Below, one piece after another: positions 36,584-46,301 of a stretch of DNA of 64,000 nucleotides (position 1 is its first letter; every line of letters begins with the position of its first letter). The DNA comes from JALORV01 sp963712485. Its GTDB lineage: Bacteria; Pseudomonadota; Gammaproteobacteria; Burkholderiales; Burkholderiaceae_F. Where the stretch lies: positions 248,001 to 312,000 of the forward strand of contig CAVQID010000019.1 in the NCBI GenBank assembly GCA_963712485.1, in the 5' to 3' direction. The notes under the pieces were generated by a model. It made no database searches, was not told the DNA's origin, and was given only the letters and a program-made list of their open reading frames with translations. The position numbers were made by a program, and so were the translations under genes.

Positions 36584-37374
36584 CTAGCGGAAATCGTCCT
36601 TCCAGTTTCGGATCGCGGCAAATGTGCGCACGCGGTCGGCCCCCGCGGTGACGCCGGCGCGCGCCACGGCGGCCTTCCGAACATCAGGTGCGTCACTGCG
36701 CATGAACGGATTTGTCGCGAGTTCGAGTTCAATCGTCGACGGTAGCGTCGGTTGGCCGTGTTCACGCAGGGCCGCCGCTGACCTGGCGCGCTGCTGCAGG
36801 TCACGATTACCGGGTTCCACAGTCAGCGCGAAACGGATGTTCGCGAGCGTGTACTCATGCGCGCAGTAGACCCGCGTTTGGGCGGGCAAGGCGGCCAGGC
36901 GGTCGAGTGAAGCGAGCATCTGAGCCGCAGTTCCCTCGAACAGCCGACCGCAGCCACAGGCAAACAGCGTGTCGCCGCAGAAAGACCGCGGGCGGATCGA
37001 GCGCGTCGGTGTAATAGGCGATGTGCCCGGCGGTGTGACCGGGAACATCGAGCACGGTGAACCGCACGCCGAGAACCTCGATCTCGTCGCCACCGGCAAG
37101 CCGCACGTCGACGCCGGCGATCGCTTCGGTTCGCGGCCCATAGACCCGGGCGCCAGTGGCGCGCAGCGCGCTTACACCGCCCGACATGGTCGCCGTGGTG
37201 GTGGGTGACTAGAATCGCGTCGAGTTGCAGGCCGCTCTGGTCGAGCGCACGCTGGACCGGCGCCGGGTCGCCCGGGTCGACGACGGCGGCCCGATCCTCG
37301 CGGCTGAGCAGCCACAGGTAGTTGTCGCTGAACGCGGGCAGCGGAGTTATCGATATCGGAGCGGCACGGGCCAT
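36584..37374 (-). CDS. gloB: Hydroxyacylglutathione hydrolase (glyoxalase II) (two frameshifts)
   Basis: Cleaves S-lactoylglutathione to lactate and glutathione, the second step of methylglyoxal detoxification. The metallo-beta-lactamase zinc motif is ILVTHHHGDHVGG near residue 60. Other hallmarks are VLDVPGHTAGHIAYY, FCGDTLFACGCGRLFEG and VYCAHEYTLANIRFAL. Frames change near 37185 and near 36980. It is the first gene of a block conserved in Burkholderiales (gloB, methyltransferase, rnhA, dnaQ), and its ATG is only 12 bases from the divergent methyltransferase start, so the promoters must overlap. Confidence 0.93.
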
Positions 37375-37386
37375 GGCAAACACCAG

Positions 37387-38244
37387 ATGAATTCCAGCGA
37401 TTCGATTGTGAAGCTATCCGAGTTCCTGTGCTCGCCGGCCGGGCGGTATGTGCTCGACTGGGAACAGTTGCAGATTGACACGGCCGTCGTCGACATCTTC
37501 GGATACCACGCGCTGCAGCTCGGGTTGCCCGAAATCGACGCGCTGCGCGAAAACCGGATGCCGCTGCGATTCTGCGCAGCGGATCGCCAGTTCACGGTTC
37601 CCGCGACTGATGGGCTCGAGGCGGGACGGCGGCGCGTGGCGATCATCAATCGGTACGAGGAACTGCCGTTCGCGACGCATTCGATCGATCTGGTGGTCAT
37701 GCCGCACATCCTCGAATTTGCGTCGGACCCGCACCAGGTGCTGCGGGAAGTCGAGCGTGTGCTGGTACCCGAAGGCCATGTCGTCATCACCGGGTTCAAC
37801 CCGGCGAGCTTGTGGGGCCTCAGGCAGTACAGCACGCGCCTCGGGGCCACGCCATTTTTGCCGCGCGAGGGCCGCTTCATCGCGCTGCCGCGCGTGAAGG
37901 ACTGGCTGAAACTGCTGTCGTTCGACTTCGCACGTGGTCGCTTTGGTTGTTACGCGCCGTCCGCCCGCACCGCCCGATGGTTGCACCGTTGGCGCTTCAT
38001 GGAGAAGGCGGGCGATCGCTGGTGGCCGGTGTTCGGCGCCGTCTACCTGCTCACCGCGGTGAAGCGCGTGCGCGGCATGCGCCTCGTGGGCACGGTGTGG
38101 AAGCATAGCGAGGAGCGTGCCCGGCGCCTGGCCCCGGTCGGCACCACACGGGTCGCGATGACGACGGGTGATGCGCAATCGACCATCGTCCTTGATGACG
38201 AGGCAGCGGCCAACGAACCGCGCCCGCGGATCCGCCGCGGATGA
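37387..38244 (+). CDS. SAM-dependent methyltransferase (gloB-rnhA linked)
   Basis: A 285-residue class-I methyltransferase of the Methyltransf_11 type. It has a SAM-binding region around VVDIFGYHALQLGLPEI, then LPFATHSIDLVVMPHILEF, EVERVLVPEGHVVITGFNP and a helical C-terminus. This gene sits between gloB and rnhA in many Burkholderiales, but its substrate is unknown. ATG 37387 is 12 bases from the divergent gloB start, and its stop overlaps the rnhA start (ATGA). Confidence 0.9.
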   Translation: MNSSDSIVKLSEFLCSPAGRYVLDWEQLQIDTAVVDIFGYHALQLGLPEIDALRENRMPLRFCAADRQFTVPATDGLEAGRRRVAIINRYEELPFATHSIDLVVMPHILEFASDPHQVLREVERVLVPEGHVVITGFNPASLWGLRQYSTRLGATPFLPREGRFIALPRVKDWLKLLSFDFARGRFGCYAPSARTARWLHRWRFMEKAGDRWWPVFGAVYLLTAVKRVRGMRLVGTVWKHSEERARRLAPVGTTRVAMTTGDAQSTIVLDDEAAANEPRPRIRRG

Positions 38245-38735
38245 GGCACGCAAAGAGCGTGGCGCTCAGCGACCCGGGCGCCAGGCAGTCAGAAGTGGTC
38301 GAAATCTGGACCGATGGCGCGTGCAAGGGCAACCCCGGACCCGGGGGGTGGGGCGCGCTGCTGAAGTACGGAGACCACGAGCGCGAGCTCTTCGGTGGCG
38401 AATCGCCGACGACCAACAACCGCATGGAGCTGATGGCAGTCATTGAAGCGCTCGGGTCGTTGAAGCGTCGCTGCCGTGTCGTGCTGCACACCGATTCGCA
38501 GTACGTCCAGCTAGGCATCACCGAATGGCTGCCCAACTGGGTCCGACGGGGCTGGAAGACCGCGGACAAAAAGCCCGTGAAGAACGCGGACTTGTGGCAA
38601 CGATTGCAGGCGGCGGCCGCGAGGCACGACATCGACTGGCGCTGGATCAAAGGGCACGCCGGTCACGAGGGCAACGAGCGCGCCGACGAACTGGCGAACC
38701 GTGGGGTCAAATCGGTGTCTGTATCTGCTGACTGA
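38241..38735 (+). CDS. rnhA: Ribonuclease HI
   Basis: Degrades RNA in RNA/DNA hybrids. Catalytic residues: D in EIWTDGACKGNPGPGG, E in NNRMELMAV, D in LHTDSQYV and D in ERADELANRG. About 164 residues, with a 17-residue N-terminal extension relative to the E. coli enzyme. The start overlaps the methyltransferase stop by four bases. In this group dnaQ normally follows directly; here an RND pump operon intervenes. Confidence 0.96.
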   Translation: MRHAKSVALSDPGARQSEVVEIWTDGACKGNPGPGGWGALLKYGDHERELFGGESPTTNNRMELMAVIEALGSLKRRCRVVLHTDSQYVQLGITEWLPNWVRRGWKTADKKPVKNADLWQRLQAAAARHDIDWRWIKGHAGHEGNERADELANRGVKSVSVSAD

Positions 38736-38807
38736 TTCCGGCCGTCGTAAACGCGGGTGCTAAAGTCGCACGCTTGGCTGTAACGCGCCCCGTTTCCCCT
38801 CTGAACA

Positions 38808-40043
38808 ATGAAGCATCGAGTCACGATCATTGCGATCGGAGTGCTGGCTGCCGTCGCGGTCGGCGCCTACTTTGCGCGCGATCTGCTGTCTCCGGGGCCG
38901 GGCGCGGTGGTGAGCGTCAAGGGCGATGCGAAGGCGGACGTCGGCAAGGCGGACGCCAAAGGCGGCGTCACGAAAGGCGGTCCTGGCGCAGCGACTCCGG
39001 TCGAAGTGGTCAATCTGAAGCCGACGACCGTTAAGGAGGACCTGCAGGCGGTCGGCTCGCTGCGTTCGAATGAAAGCGTGATCCTGCGTCCGGAGGTCTC
39101 CGGACGCATAGCGGCGATCGGATTCAAGGACGGGCAGGTGGTGCGCAAGGGCCAGCTGTTGATCGCGCTCGACGCGTCGCTGAACGAAGCCGAGGTGGCA
39201 CAGGCCAAGGCGGAATACGACCTTGCGCTGTCGAACCTTAAGCGCAGCGAGGATCTCGCGAGCCGCAAGTTCATCAGCTCCAGCGCGCAGGAGACTGCCG
39301 CGTCGAATGCCCAGGTGGCCGAGGCGCGACTGCAGCTGGCGCAGGCGCGGCTATCGAAGATGCGCATCATCGCGCCGTTCGATGGCGCGGTCGGCATCCG
39401 CTCGGTCAGCCTCGGCGACTACGTGAAGGACGGCACGGATCTCGTCAACGTCGAAGATGTCCGTGTGCTCAAGGTGGATTTCCGCCTGCCCGAGCGCAAC
39501 TTCTCGCAGATTCGCGTTGGCCAGACGGTCGAGGTTGTTGCGGATGCGTTGCCCGCCGAGCGCTGGCAGGGCCAGATTGAAGCGATCAATCCGAAGGTCG
39601 ACGCGAACGGGCGTTCGCTCGAGATCCGGGCACGGCTCGAAAACACCGGCGGGCAGCTGCGTCCCGGAATGTTCGTGCGCGTGCGCGTGATCGTCGGCGA
39701 GCGCACCAACGCGCTGCTGGTGCCCGAAGAATCCATCGTCCCGCAGGGTGAGGAGTTCTATGTCTTCAAGGTCGTGGACGGCGCGGCCCGTCGCGTACCC
39801 GTCAAGATTGGTGTGCGGCGCGATGCGATGGTCGAAATCGTTCAGGGCCTGGCTGCCGGAGACCAGGTCGTCACGGCGGGCATGCGCTTGTCGCGCGACG
39901 GTCAGCCGGTTCGCGTCCTCGGCACGGCGCCCGGCACAGCGCCCAGATCCGGCGGTGCGAGTGAGTCCGGCAAGGATGCGGCGTCAAGGAACGACATGGC
40001 GCCACTGAAGACCGGCGCGCCCAAGAGCGGCAGCAACTCCTGA
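38808..40043 (+). CDS. RND efflux periplasmic adaptor (membrane fusion protein)
   Basis: A 411-residue adaptor with an N-terminal signal/anchor (VTIIAIGVLAAVAVGAYFA), a lipoyl half-motif (RPEVSGRIAAIGFKDGQVV), a coiled-coil hairpin (SLNEAEVAQAKAEYDLALS) and a beta-barrel region (APFDGAVGIRSVSLGDYVK). It links the inner-membrane RND pump encoded next with an outer-membrane channel not present here. The C-terminal tail is Gly/Ser/Lys-rich. It begins the two-gene operon, 23 bases from the pump gene. Relation to MdtA/MexE type is inferred. Confidence 0.93.
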   Translation: MKHRVTIIAIGVLAAVAVGAYFARDLLSPGPGAVVSVKGDAKADVGKADAKGGVTKGGPGAATPVEVVNLKPTTVKEDLQAVGSLRSNESVILRPEVSGRIAAIGFKDGQVVRKGQLLIALDASLNEAEVAQAKAEYDLALSNLKRSEDLASRKFISSSAQETAASNAQVAEARLQLAQARLSKMRIIAPFDGAVGIRSVSLGDYVKDGTDLVNVEDVRVLKVDFRLPERNFSQIRVGQTVEVVADALPAERWQGQIEAINPKVDANGRSLEIRARLENTGGQLRPGMFVRVRVIVGERTNALLVPEESIVPQGEEFYVFKVVDGAARRVPVKIGVRRDAMVEIVQGLAAGDQVVTAGMRLSRDGQPVRVLGTAPGTAPRSGGASESGKDAASRNDMAPLKTGAPKSGSNS

Positions 40044-40066
40044 TTGACGGACGGCAGGAGGTCGAG

Positions 40067-43000
40067 ATGAGCTTGTTCGAACTGTGCATACGGCGCCCGG
40101 TGCTGTCGACGGTGCTGTCGCTGCTCGTGCTCGTCATTGGCCTCATTTCTTACTCGCGCCTCGCGGTGCGCGAGTACCCGAAGATCGACGAACCGGTGGT
40201 CAGCGTTTCGACGACCTATCCGGGCGCATCGGCCGAAGTCATCGAGTCGCAGATCACGAAGGTGCTGGAGGATTCCCTCGCCGGCATCGAAGGGGTCGAG
40301 CTGCTGACTTCGTTCAGTCGCTCCGAGCGCAGCAACATCAATGTCCGGTTCCGTCTCGCGCGCGATCCGGATTCAGCGGCGGCAGACGTGCGCGACAAGG
40401 TCGCGCGCGTGCGCGCTCGCCTGCCGGACACGGTGGATGAACCGGTTATTGCCAAGGTCGAGGCCGATTCCTTTCCGGTGATCTGGATGGCGGTGACCGC
40501 GGGCGACCGTACGCCGCTCGAGGTCTCGGACTACCTCAACCGTTACGTCAAGCCGCGCCTGTCGGTGCTGCCGGGCGCCGCCGATGTCTGGATCTTCGGC
40601 GAGCGCAAGACGGCGATGCGCATCAACGTCGACCGCGACCGGCTGGCCGCTTATCGACTGACGCCAGGCGACGTGGAAAGCGCGTTGCGGCGCCAGAACA
40701 TCGAATTGCCGTCCGGCCGGATCGAGTCGGCCAAGCGCGAATTCTCGATCGTTGCGTCGACAGATGTCAGCACGCGGGAGCAGTTCGAAAACCTGATCAT
40801 CGCCACGTCGAACGGCTATCCGGTGCGGCTGCGCGATGTCGCCGACGTGATCGTCGGCCCTGCCGAGGAGCGCGTGATCGCCCGTTACCGCGGCGAGTCG
40901 TCGATCAACATGGGCCTCGTGAAGCAGGCCACCGGCAACCCTCTCGAACTGTCGAAGGCGCTGCGCGACGAGATCGTGAAGATCAACGAGACACTGCCGG
41001 CGGGCATGAAGATCAACGTCGCCTACGACTCCTCGGTGTTCATCGACCGTTCGATCAAGTCGGTGTTCACGACGATCACCGAGGCGGTCCTGCTGGTGGT
41101 TCTGGTGATCTTCTTCTTCCTGCGCAACCTGCGCGCGACGCTGATTCCGCTGGTGACGATTCCGCTTTCGCTGGTCGGCGCGTTTGCGCTGATGTACGTC
41201 TTCGGCTTCACCATCAACACGCTGACGCTGCTGGCGATGGTGCTGGCGATCGGCCTGGTCGTCGATGACTCCATCGTCGTGCTCGAGAACATCTACCGCA
41301 ACATCGAGTCCGGCATGGACCGCATCGCCGCCGCGGTCAAGGGCATCAAGGAGATCGGCTTCGCGGTAGTCGCGATGACGCTCACGCTGACGGCCGTGTA
41401 CGCCCCGCTGGCCTTTGCGACCGGACGAACCGGGCGGCTCTTCATCGAATTCGCGCTGGCGCTCGCCGGCGCGGTGCTGGTTTCGGGTTTCGTCGCTCTG
41501 ACGCTGTCACCGATGATGTGCAGCAAGCTCCTCAAGCACGAAACGAAGCACGGCAGGATCTTCACGCTGATCGAAGGCTGGCTGGACTCGCTGACGCGTG
41601 GCTACGGCCGCTCGCTCGCCTGGGTGCTCGACCGGCGCTGGACCATGGTCGTGGTCTGGGCCCTCGTCGCCGCGCTGGGGGGCGTGTTCTTCTCGCTGTT
41701 GCGGTCGGAGCTCGCACCGCTCGAGGATCGCGGCGTAATCTTCGGCCGCCTGCAGGCACCGCCGGGCTCGACCGTCGACTACACCTCCGAGCAGCTGCGT
41801 GCAGTCGAGAGGTACTACGACACCATCCCCGAGGCTGCGGCCTACAACGCGGTGGCGGGTTTCCCGACCGTTGACTACGGCAATGCGATCCTTCGTCTGA
41901 AGCCGTGGGAGGAGCGCAAGCGCAAACAGCAGGACATCGCGCGGGACCTCAATGCGAAGTTCGCGCAGCTTCCGGGCGTCATCGGCTTTGCGGTCAACCC
42001 GCCGTCGCTCGGTCAGTCGCCGCGTACGCTGCCGGTCGAGTACGTGATCATGGCGCAGGTGCCCTATGCCGAGCTCGATCGCATCGTGCAGAATTTTATC
42101 GCCGAAACGAGCAAGACCGGCATCATTCAGAACCCACAGTCGGACCTGCGTCTGAACACTCCCGAGCTTCGCGTCGACGTCAATCGCGACAAGCTGGGTG
42201 ACCTCGGTATTTCGGTCGAGACCGTCGGCCTGACGCTGCAGACGATGCTGGGCGGCCGCCAAGTCACGCGCTTCAAGAAGGATGGCGAGCAGTACGACGT
42301 GATCGTGCAGGTTGCGCCACGCGATCGCAGCCGTCCCAACGACATCAGCGACATTTATGTGCGCGGACGCGATGGCAACATGGTGCAACTCGCCAACGTG
42401 GTCACTGTGCTCGAGGGCGTGTCGCCGCAGTCGCTGAACCACTTCCAGCGGCTGCGCGCGGTCAGCATTACGGCGCAGGTGGCGCCCGGTTACGCCCTCG
42501 GTGACGCGCTGAAGATGATGGACGAGACCGCCAAGCGCGTGCTGCCCCAGGGCGCGCTGACCGACCTCAATGGCGTGTCACGCGAGTTCCGCGATTCACA
42601 GGGCTCGATCTACCTGACCTTCGCGCTCGCGCTGATCTTCATCTACCTGGTGCTGGCCGCGCAGTTCGAGAGCTTTGCCGATCCGTTCGTGATCATGCTG
42701 TCGGTTCCGCTGTCGATGACCGGCGCGCTGTTTGCACTGTGGGCGACCGGAGGCACCTGGAACATTTACAGCCAGATCGGCATCATCACACTGGTCGGAC
42801 TGATCACCAAACACGGCATCCTGATTGTGGAATTCGCCAACCAGCTGCAGGAGCGCGGTGAGTCGCTGTTCGACGCGATCAAGCAGTCCACGCAGATGCG
42901 CCTGCGGCCGATCCTGATGACGACGGGCGCCATGGTGCTGGGTGCGGTGCCGCTGGCGCTGTCCACCGGCGCCGGTGCGGAGAGCCGCATCCAGATCGGC

Positions 43001-43174
43001 TGGGTGATCGTCGGAGGCATGACGTTCGGTACCTTGCTGACGCTGTATGTGGTGCCGACGATGTACACGCTGATGGAGCAGTGGCTCGGCAAGTGGATGG
43101 GCTCGCACCACCACCATCACGATGCGGTGGCGCCCGAGGCCGAGCCCGCGCGCCACGCTGCTGGAGCGGAATAG
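40067..43174 (+). CDS. RND multidrug efflux permease (HAE1 type) with His-rich tail
   Basis: A 1035-residue proton-driven efflux pump. Begins MSLFELCIRRPVLSTVLSLL, with IDEPVVSVSTTYPGASAEVI, the transmembrane IGLVVDDSIVVLENI segment (proton-relay D-D) and FADPFVIMLSVPLSMTGALF near the C-terminus. It shares HAE1-family layout (two 6-TM halves with large periplasmic loops). The last 30 residues include a natural run GSHHHHHD and an Ala/Glu tail. It follows the adaptor gene; the dnaQ start is five bases downstream. Substrates unknown. Confidence 0.95.
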   Translation: MSLFELCIRRPVLSTVLSLLVLVIGLISYSRLAVREYPKIDEPVVSVSTTYPGASAEVIESQITKVLEDSLAGIEGVELLTSFSRSERSNINVRFRLARDPDSAAADVRDKVARVRARLPDTVDEPVIAKVEADSFPVIWMAVTAGDRTPLEVSDYLNRYVKPRLSVLPGAADVWIFGERKTAMRINVDRDRLAAYRLTPGDVESALRRQNIELPSGRIESAKREFSIVASTDVSTREQFENLIIATSNGYPVRLRDVADVIVGPAEERVIARYRGESSINMGLVKQATGNPLELSKALRDEIVKINETLPAGMKINVAYDSSVFIDRSIKSVFTTITEAVLLVVLVIFFFLRNLRATLIPLVTIPLSLVGAFALMYVFGFTINTLTLLAMVLAIGLVVDDSIVVLENIYRNIESGMDRIAAAVKGIKEIGFAVVAMTLTLTAVYAPLAFATGRTGRLFIEFALALAGAVLVSGFVALTLSPMMCSKLLKHETKHGRIFTLIEGWLDSLTRGYGRSLAWVLDRRWTMVVVWALVAALGGVFFSLLRSELAPLEDRGVIFGRLQAPPGSTVDYTSEQLRAVERYYDTIPEAAAYNAVAGFPTVDYGNAILRLKPWEERKRKQQDIARDLNAKFAQLPGVIGFAVNPPSLGQSPRTLPVEYVIMAQVPYAELDRIVQNFIAETSKTGIIQNPQSDLRLNTPELRVDVNRDKLGDLGISVETVGLTLQTMLGGRQVTRFKKDGEQYDVIVQVAPRDRSRPNDISDIYVRGRDGNMVQLANVVTVLEGVSPQSLNHFQRLRAVSITAQVAPGYALGDALKMMDETAKRVLPQGALTDLNGVSREFRDSQGSIYLTFALALIFIYLVLAAQFESFADPFVIMLSVPLSMTGALFALWATGGTWNIYSQIGIITLVGLITKHGILIVEFANQLQERGESLFDAIKQSTQMRLRPILMTTGAMVLGAVPLALSTGAGAESRIQIGWVIVGGMTFGTLLTLYVVPTMYTLMEQWLGKWMGSHHHHHDAVAPEAEPARHAAGAE

Positions 43175-43179
43175 ATCGC

Positions 43180-43896
43180 ATGAGGATCGTCGTTCTCGAC
43201 ACCGAGACCACGGGGCTCGAAGCCAAGGAAGGCCATCGGATCATCGAGGTCGGTGCCATCGAAGTGATGGCGCGGCGGATCACCGAAAGTCGCTTCCATC
43301 ATTACGTGAATCCGGAGCGCGACAGCGATGAAGGCGCGCTGGCCGTTCACGGGCTGACCCGCCACTTCCTCGAGGACAAGCCGAAGTTCGGCGAGATTGC
43401 CGACGATCTGCTGGCGTTCGTCAAGGATGCCGAGGTCATCATCCACAACGCCGCATTCGACCTCGAGTTCCTCGATGCCGAGCTCGCGCGCTTAGGGCGC
43501 CCGCCATTCGCGCAGCATTGCTTGAAGGTCACGGACTCGCTGCAACTCGCGCGCGAGCAGCATCCCGGCAAGCGCAATTCACTCGATGCCCTGTGTGAGC
43601 GGTACATGGTGTCCAACGCCCATCGGACGCTGCACGGTGCGCTGCTCGATGCCGGGTTGCTCGCCGACGTCTACCTGTCGATGACGCGAGGTCAGGACAG
43701 CCTGACGATCGATGTGCTGTCCGACGACGCCGCGCTGGCGTTTATCGACCCGATCGACATCAGCCAGCTGATCGTGTTGGCCGCTGCGCCTGAGGAAATT
43801 GCGGCGCACGAGGCGCTGCTGGATGCAATGGCGAAAGAGACGAGGATCGCTCCGGTGTGGCGGGCGTTCGCCGGCGTGGCGGCTATGGCCGCCTGA
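43180..43896 (+). CDS. dnaQ: DNA polymerase III epsilon subunit (3'-5' proofreading exonuclease)
   Basis: Provides proofreading for the replicative polymerase. Exonuclease motifs: ExoI VLDTETTGLE, ExoII IIHNAAFDLEFL and ExoIII HRTLHGALLDAGLLADVY. At 238 residues it has typical length. ATG 43180 follows the RND pump stop by five bases. The C-terminal tail (APVWRAFAGVAAMAA) contains no obvious clamp-binding motif. The gene's 3' end overlaps the convergent ligase gene by 14 bases. Confidence 0.96.
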   Translation: MRIVVLDTETTGLEAKEGHRIIEVGAIEVMARRITESRFHHYVNPERDSDEGALAVHGLTRHFLEDKPKFGEIADDLLAFVKDAEVIIHNAAFDLEFLDAELARLGRPPFAQHCLKVTDSLQLAREQHPGKRNSLDALCERYMVSNAHRTLHGALLDAGLLADVYLSMTRGQDSLTIDVLSDDAALAFIDPIDISQLIVLAAAPEEIAAHEALLDAMAKETRIAPVWRAFAGVAAMAA

Positions 43897-45409
43897 TGGC
43901 GTCGCGCAGGTCGCGCTTGAGCACCTTGCCGGTAGCGTTCTTCGGCAACTCGTCGACAAAGACGTAGCGTTTCGGCCGCTTGAAGCGCGCGATGTGCTCC
44001 AGGCAAAAGAGGTCCAGCTCCTGCTCGTCGGGAATGTGGCCGGCTTCAGTGACCAGCACGGCGACGACTGCTTCTCCCCAGTGCGCATCGGGTACACCGA
44101 TCACCGCGGCCTCCTTGATTGCCGGGTGCATCAGCAGGACCTCCTCGACTTCGCGCGGATAGATGTTGGAGCCGCCCGAGATGATGAGGTCCTTGTTGCG
44201 GTCGACCAGCGTCAGGTAGCCGGCCTCGTCGAATCGGCCGAGGTCGCCGGTGTGCAGCCAGCCTCCGGCGAGCGCTTCTGCCGTCGCCTGCGCGTTGCCG
44301 AGATAGCCTGCCATCACCGTGTCGCCGCGTACGCAGACTTCGCCGATGGTGCCCGGAGCCACGGGTCGGCCATCGTCGTCCAGCACGGTGACCTCGACTC
44401 CGACCTGCGCACGACCAACCGAACCGAGCCGCTCGAGGCGCCGGCCGTCGTGGTCGTCGATGTGCTCGTCCGTCGTCAGCACGGTAATCGTCATTGGCGA
44501 TTCGCCCTGCCCGTAGATCTGCACGAGTCGCGGGCCGAGGACTTCGAGTGCGCGCACGCTATCGGCCACGTACATCGGCCCACCACCGTAGATGATGGTC
44601 TTCAGGTGCTCGGGCGATGTGCCTTTCGCCGCATAGGCGTCGACCAGCCGCATGACCATGGTCGGTGCCGCAAAGAACTTGGTCCGCGGCGTGAAGGTCA
44701 AAATCTGCTGGATCTCGTCCTCTTCGAAGCCGCGCGCGGCCGGAATGAGTTGCGTGGTACCGACCGCAATGTTCGGCAACGTGTAGAGCCCCGAGCCGTG
44801 CGACATTGGTGCCGCGTGCAGCAGGTGTTCGCCCACCGCCGCGCGGTCGACTTCCGCCAGGTAGTTGAGCGTCATCGCGAGGAGGTTGCGGTGCGTGAGG
44901 ATGACGCCCTTCGGACGACCGGTGGTGCCGCTGGTGTAGAAGAGCCAGGCCGCCCCGGTCGCGCTCGACTCTTCGCGCGGTGTCGCTGCCGGCGCGCGCA
45001 GCAGCTTGCGATAGTCGCTGCTGTCAACGTCGATGAAGTTCGTCGCGCCGCCGGTGCGCGCTGCCTCGATCGCTGCGGTGTCCGCATCGTCGGTCACGAA
45101 GCACACACGTGCGTCAGAATCGTCGAGGATGAAAGCCGTCTCGCGCGCATGCAGTCGCGAATTGATGGGGACCACGCAAGCGCCCAGTGTCCAGCACGCA
45201 TAAAGCAGCTCGACATACTGCGCACAGTTCTTCATCAGCATGCCGACGCGGTCTCCGGCGCCCAGGCCAAGCGACCGAAGGCCGCCGGCGAGCGCGAGTG
45301 CACGGGACGCGAGCTTCTGGTAGTCGAGCTCGATGCGGTCACGCTCGATGACTGCTATCGCGCGCGGCAGCCGGCGGGCAGTACGAAACAGCGTGTAGGC
45401 GAGGTTCAA
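43883..45409 (-). CDS. AMP-dependent acyl-CoA ligase
   Basis: A 508-residue ANL-family enzyme that activates a carboxylate to its CoA thioester. Core motifs: P-loop FYTSGTTGRPKGVILTHRN, IYGQGESPM (A5), GWLHTGDLGRFDEAGYLTLVDR and the C-terminal LPKNATGKVLKRDLR with the catalytic lysine. Closest by eye to long-chain fatty-acid or cyclohexanecarboxylate CoA ligases; substrate undetermined. It stands alone, ahead of the tRNA-Val gene and convergent with dnaQ. Confidence 0.92.
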   Translation of the reverse strand: MNLAYTLFRTARRLPRAIAVIERDRIELDYQKLASRALALAGGLRSLGLGAGDRVGMLMKNCAQYVELLYACWTLGACVVPINSRLHARETAFILDDSDARVCFVTDDADTAAIEAARTGGATNFIDVDSSDYRKLLRAPAATPREESSATGAAWLFYTSGTTGRPKGVILTHRNLLAMTLNYLAEVDRAAVGEHLLHAAPMSHGSGLYTLPNIAVGTTQLIPAARGFEEDEIQQILTFTPRTKFFAAPTMVMRLVDAYAAKGTSPEHLKTIIYGGGPMYVADSVRALEVLGPRLVQIYGQGESPMTITVLTTDEHIDDHDGRRLERLGSVGRAQVGVEVTVLDDDGRPVAPGTIGEVCVRGDTVMAGYLGNAQATAEALAGGWLHTGDLGRFDEAGYLTLVDRNKDLIISGGSNIYPREVEEVLLMHPAIKEAAVIGVPDAHWGEAVVAVLVTEAGHIPDEQELDLFCLEHIARFKRPKRYVFVDELPKNATGKVLKRDLRDAIRRP

Positions 45410-45520
45410 CTCGGTCTCCGGAGGATGTCGATATCCTAGTGCGTACGCGATCGGCTCGCATGGGTATGCAATAATTCGCGCCCTCGCCGGTGGTGTCCGG
45501 CGCAGCCATCGCTTCGAGTC

Positions 45521-45595
45521 GGGTGGTTAGCTCAGCGGTAGAGCACTGCCTTCACACGGCAGGGGTCACAGGTTCGAACCCTGTACCACCCACCA
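45521..45595 (+). tRNA. tRNA-Val (CAC)
   Basis: Cloverleaf: acceptor gggtggt pairs with accaccc, D-arm gctcagcggtagagc, anticodon stem ctgcc/ggcag with loop ttcacac (anticodon CAC), T-arm acagg/cctgt with ttcgaac, discriminator A and encoded CCA. It follows dnaQ as in many Burkholderiales and may be an insertion hotspot, since an accessory patch follows. Confidence 0.97.
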
Positions 45596-45707
45596 GCAAG
45601 CGGCATCTTGATACCTTGACCCGTCCGGCGCGCGGCACACGCAGCAGCCCCGGCCTGGCCGCCAAATCTCACCGGGCCCGGCACATTGCTTTGCAGATTC
45701 TTTGCAC

Positions 45708-46301
45708 CTATGCCGGGCTCCAGGTGCCCGCCGCAATCGCGGCTTTCATGGTCTCCTGCAGGGAACTGATCAGCGGATGGCCTGGCGCTGCGCGTCCGAG
45801 GCGATGCAGGTAATAGCCGCCAAGAGTCCAGACCCAGATGCCGAGCCCGTAGGGCAACTCGTTGGCGAGGCAGATGTAGTCCGCGTCAAAGCGTTCGGGA
45901 GGCGGAGCGTAGACCGAGAGGCCGTTGGTTGAGGCGGGGGTCAGCCCGCCACATGATGCGGCCACGACATCATCAAATCGGTCGAGCAGAGTGCGTGCCG
46001 CCATGGTGCAGTCCTTGGAAACGTTTCTTGCGCGCAACTGCTGCGCAGGACCCTTCAAGTCCACGAACCCAGCGTGTTGATCGTTCCAGCAAGACTGCAG
46101 TGCCTCGTGCAGCGACCCCATGAGCTCGCTGTCGCGTGGATCCAGTGTCTGAGCGACGTGGACAAAGGCATCGGCCAAAGGGGCAAGCTTCGGCGCGCGG
46201 ATAGCCGCGAGGGTGACCGGCGTCTTGCCCCGTCCTTTGTATCGATATAACTGCGCATGATCGGCTACGCACTGCGTTGCGAGATCCTCGGGCTCAGTGT
46301 C
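45708..46301 (-). pseudogene. Truncated clostripain-like (C11) peptidase remnant
   Basis: A minus-strand coding region of about 197 codons in which the C-terminal part of a clostripain/C11-type peptidase can be read: TPVTLAAIRAPKLAPLADAF, then QSCWNDQHAGFVDLKG and STNGLSVYAPPPERFD. No start codon or catalytic His/Cys region is present: the frame opens directly after the in-frame TGA of the upstream gene. I therefore read it as a 5'-truncated relic. The family call rests on pattern memory only. Confidence 0.5.

Noticed and set aside
43107..43130. His run as a cloning tag or vector contamination
   Set aside because: It is inside a natural 1035-residue pump gene in normal operon context with its own stop, and other natural His-rich loops occur (ZIP transporter).
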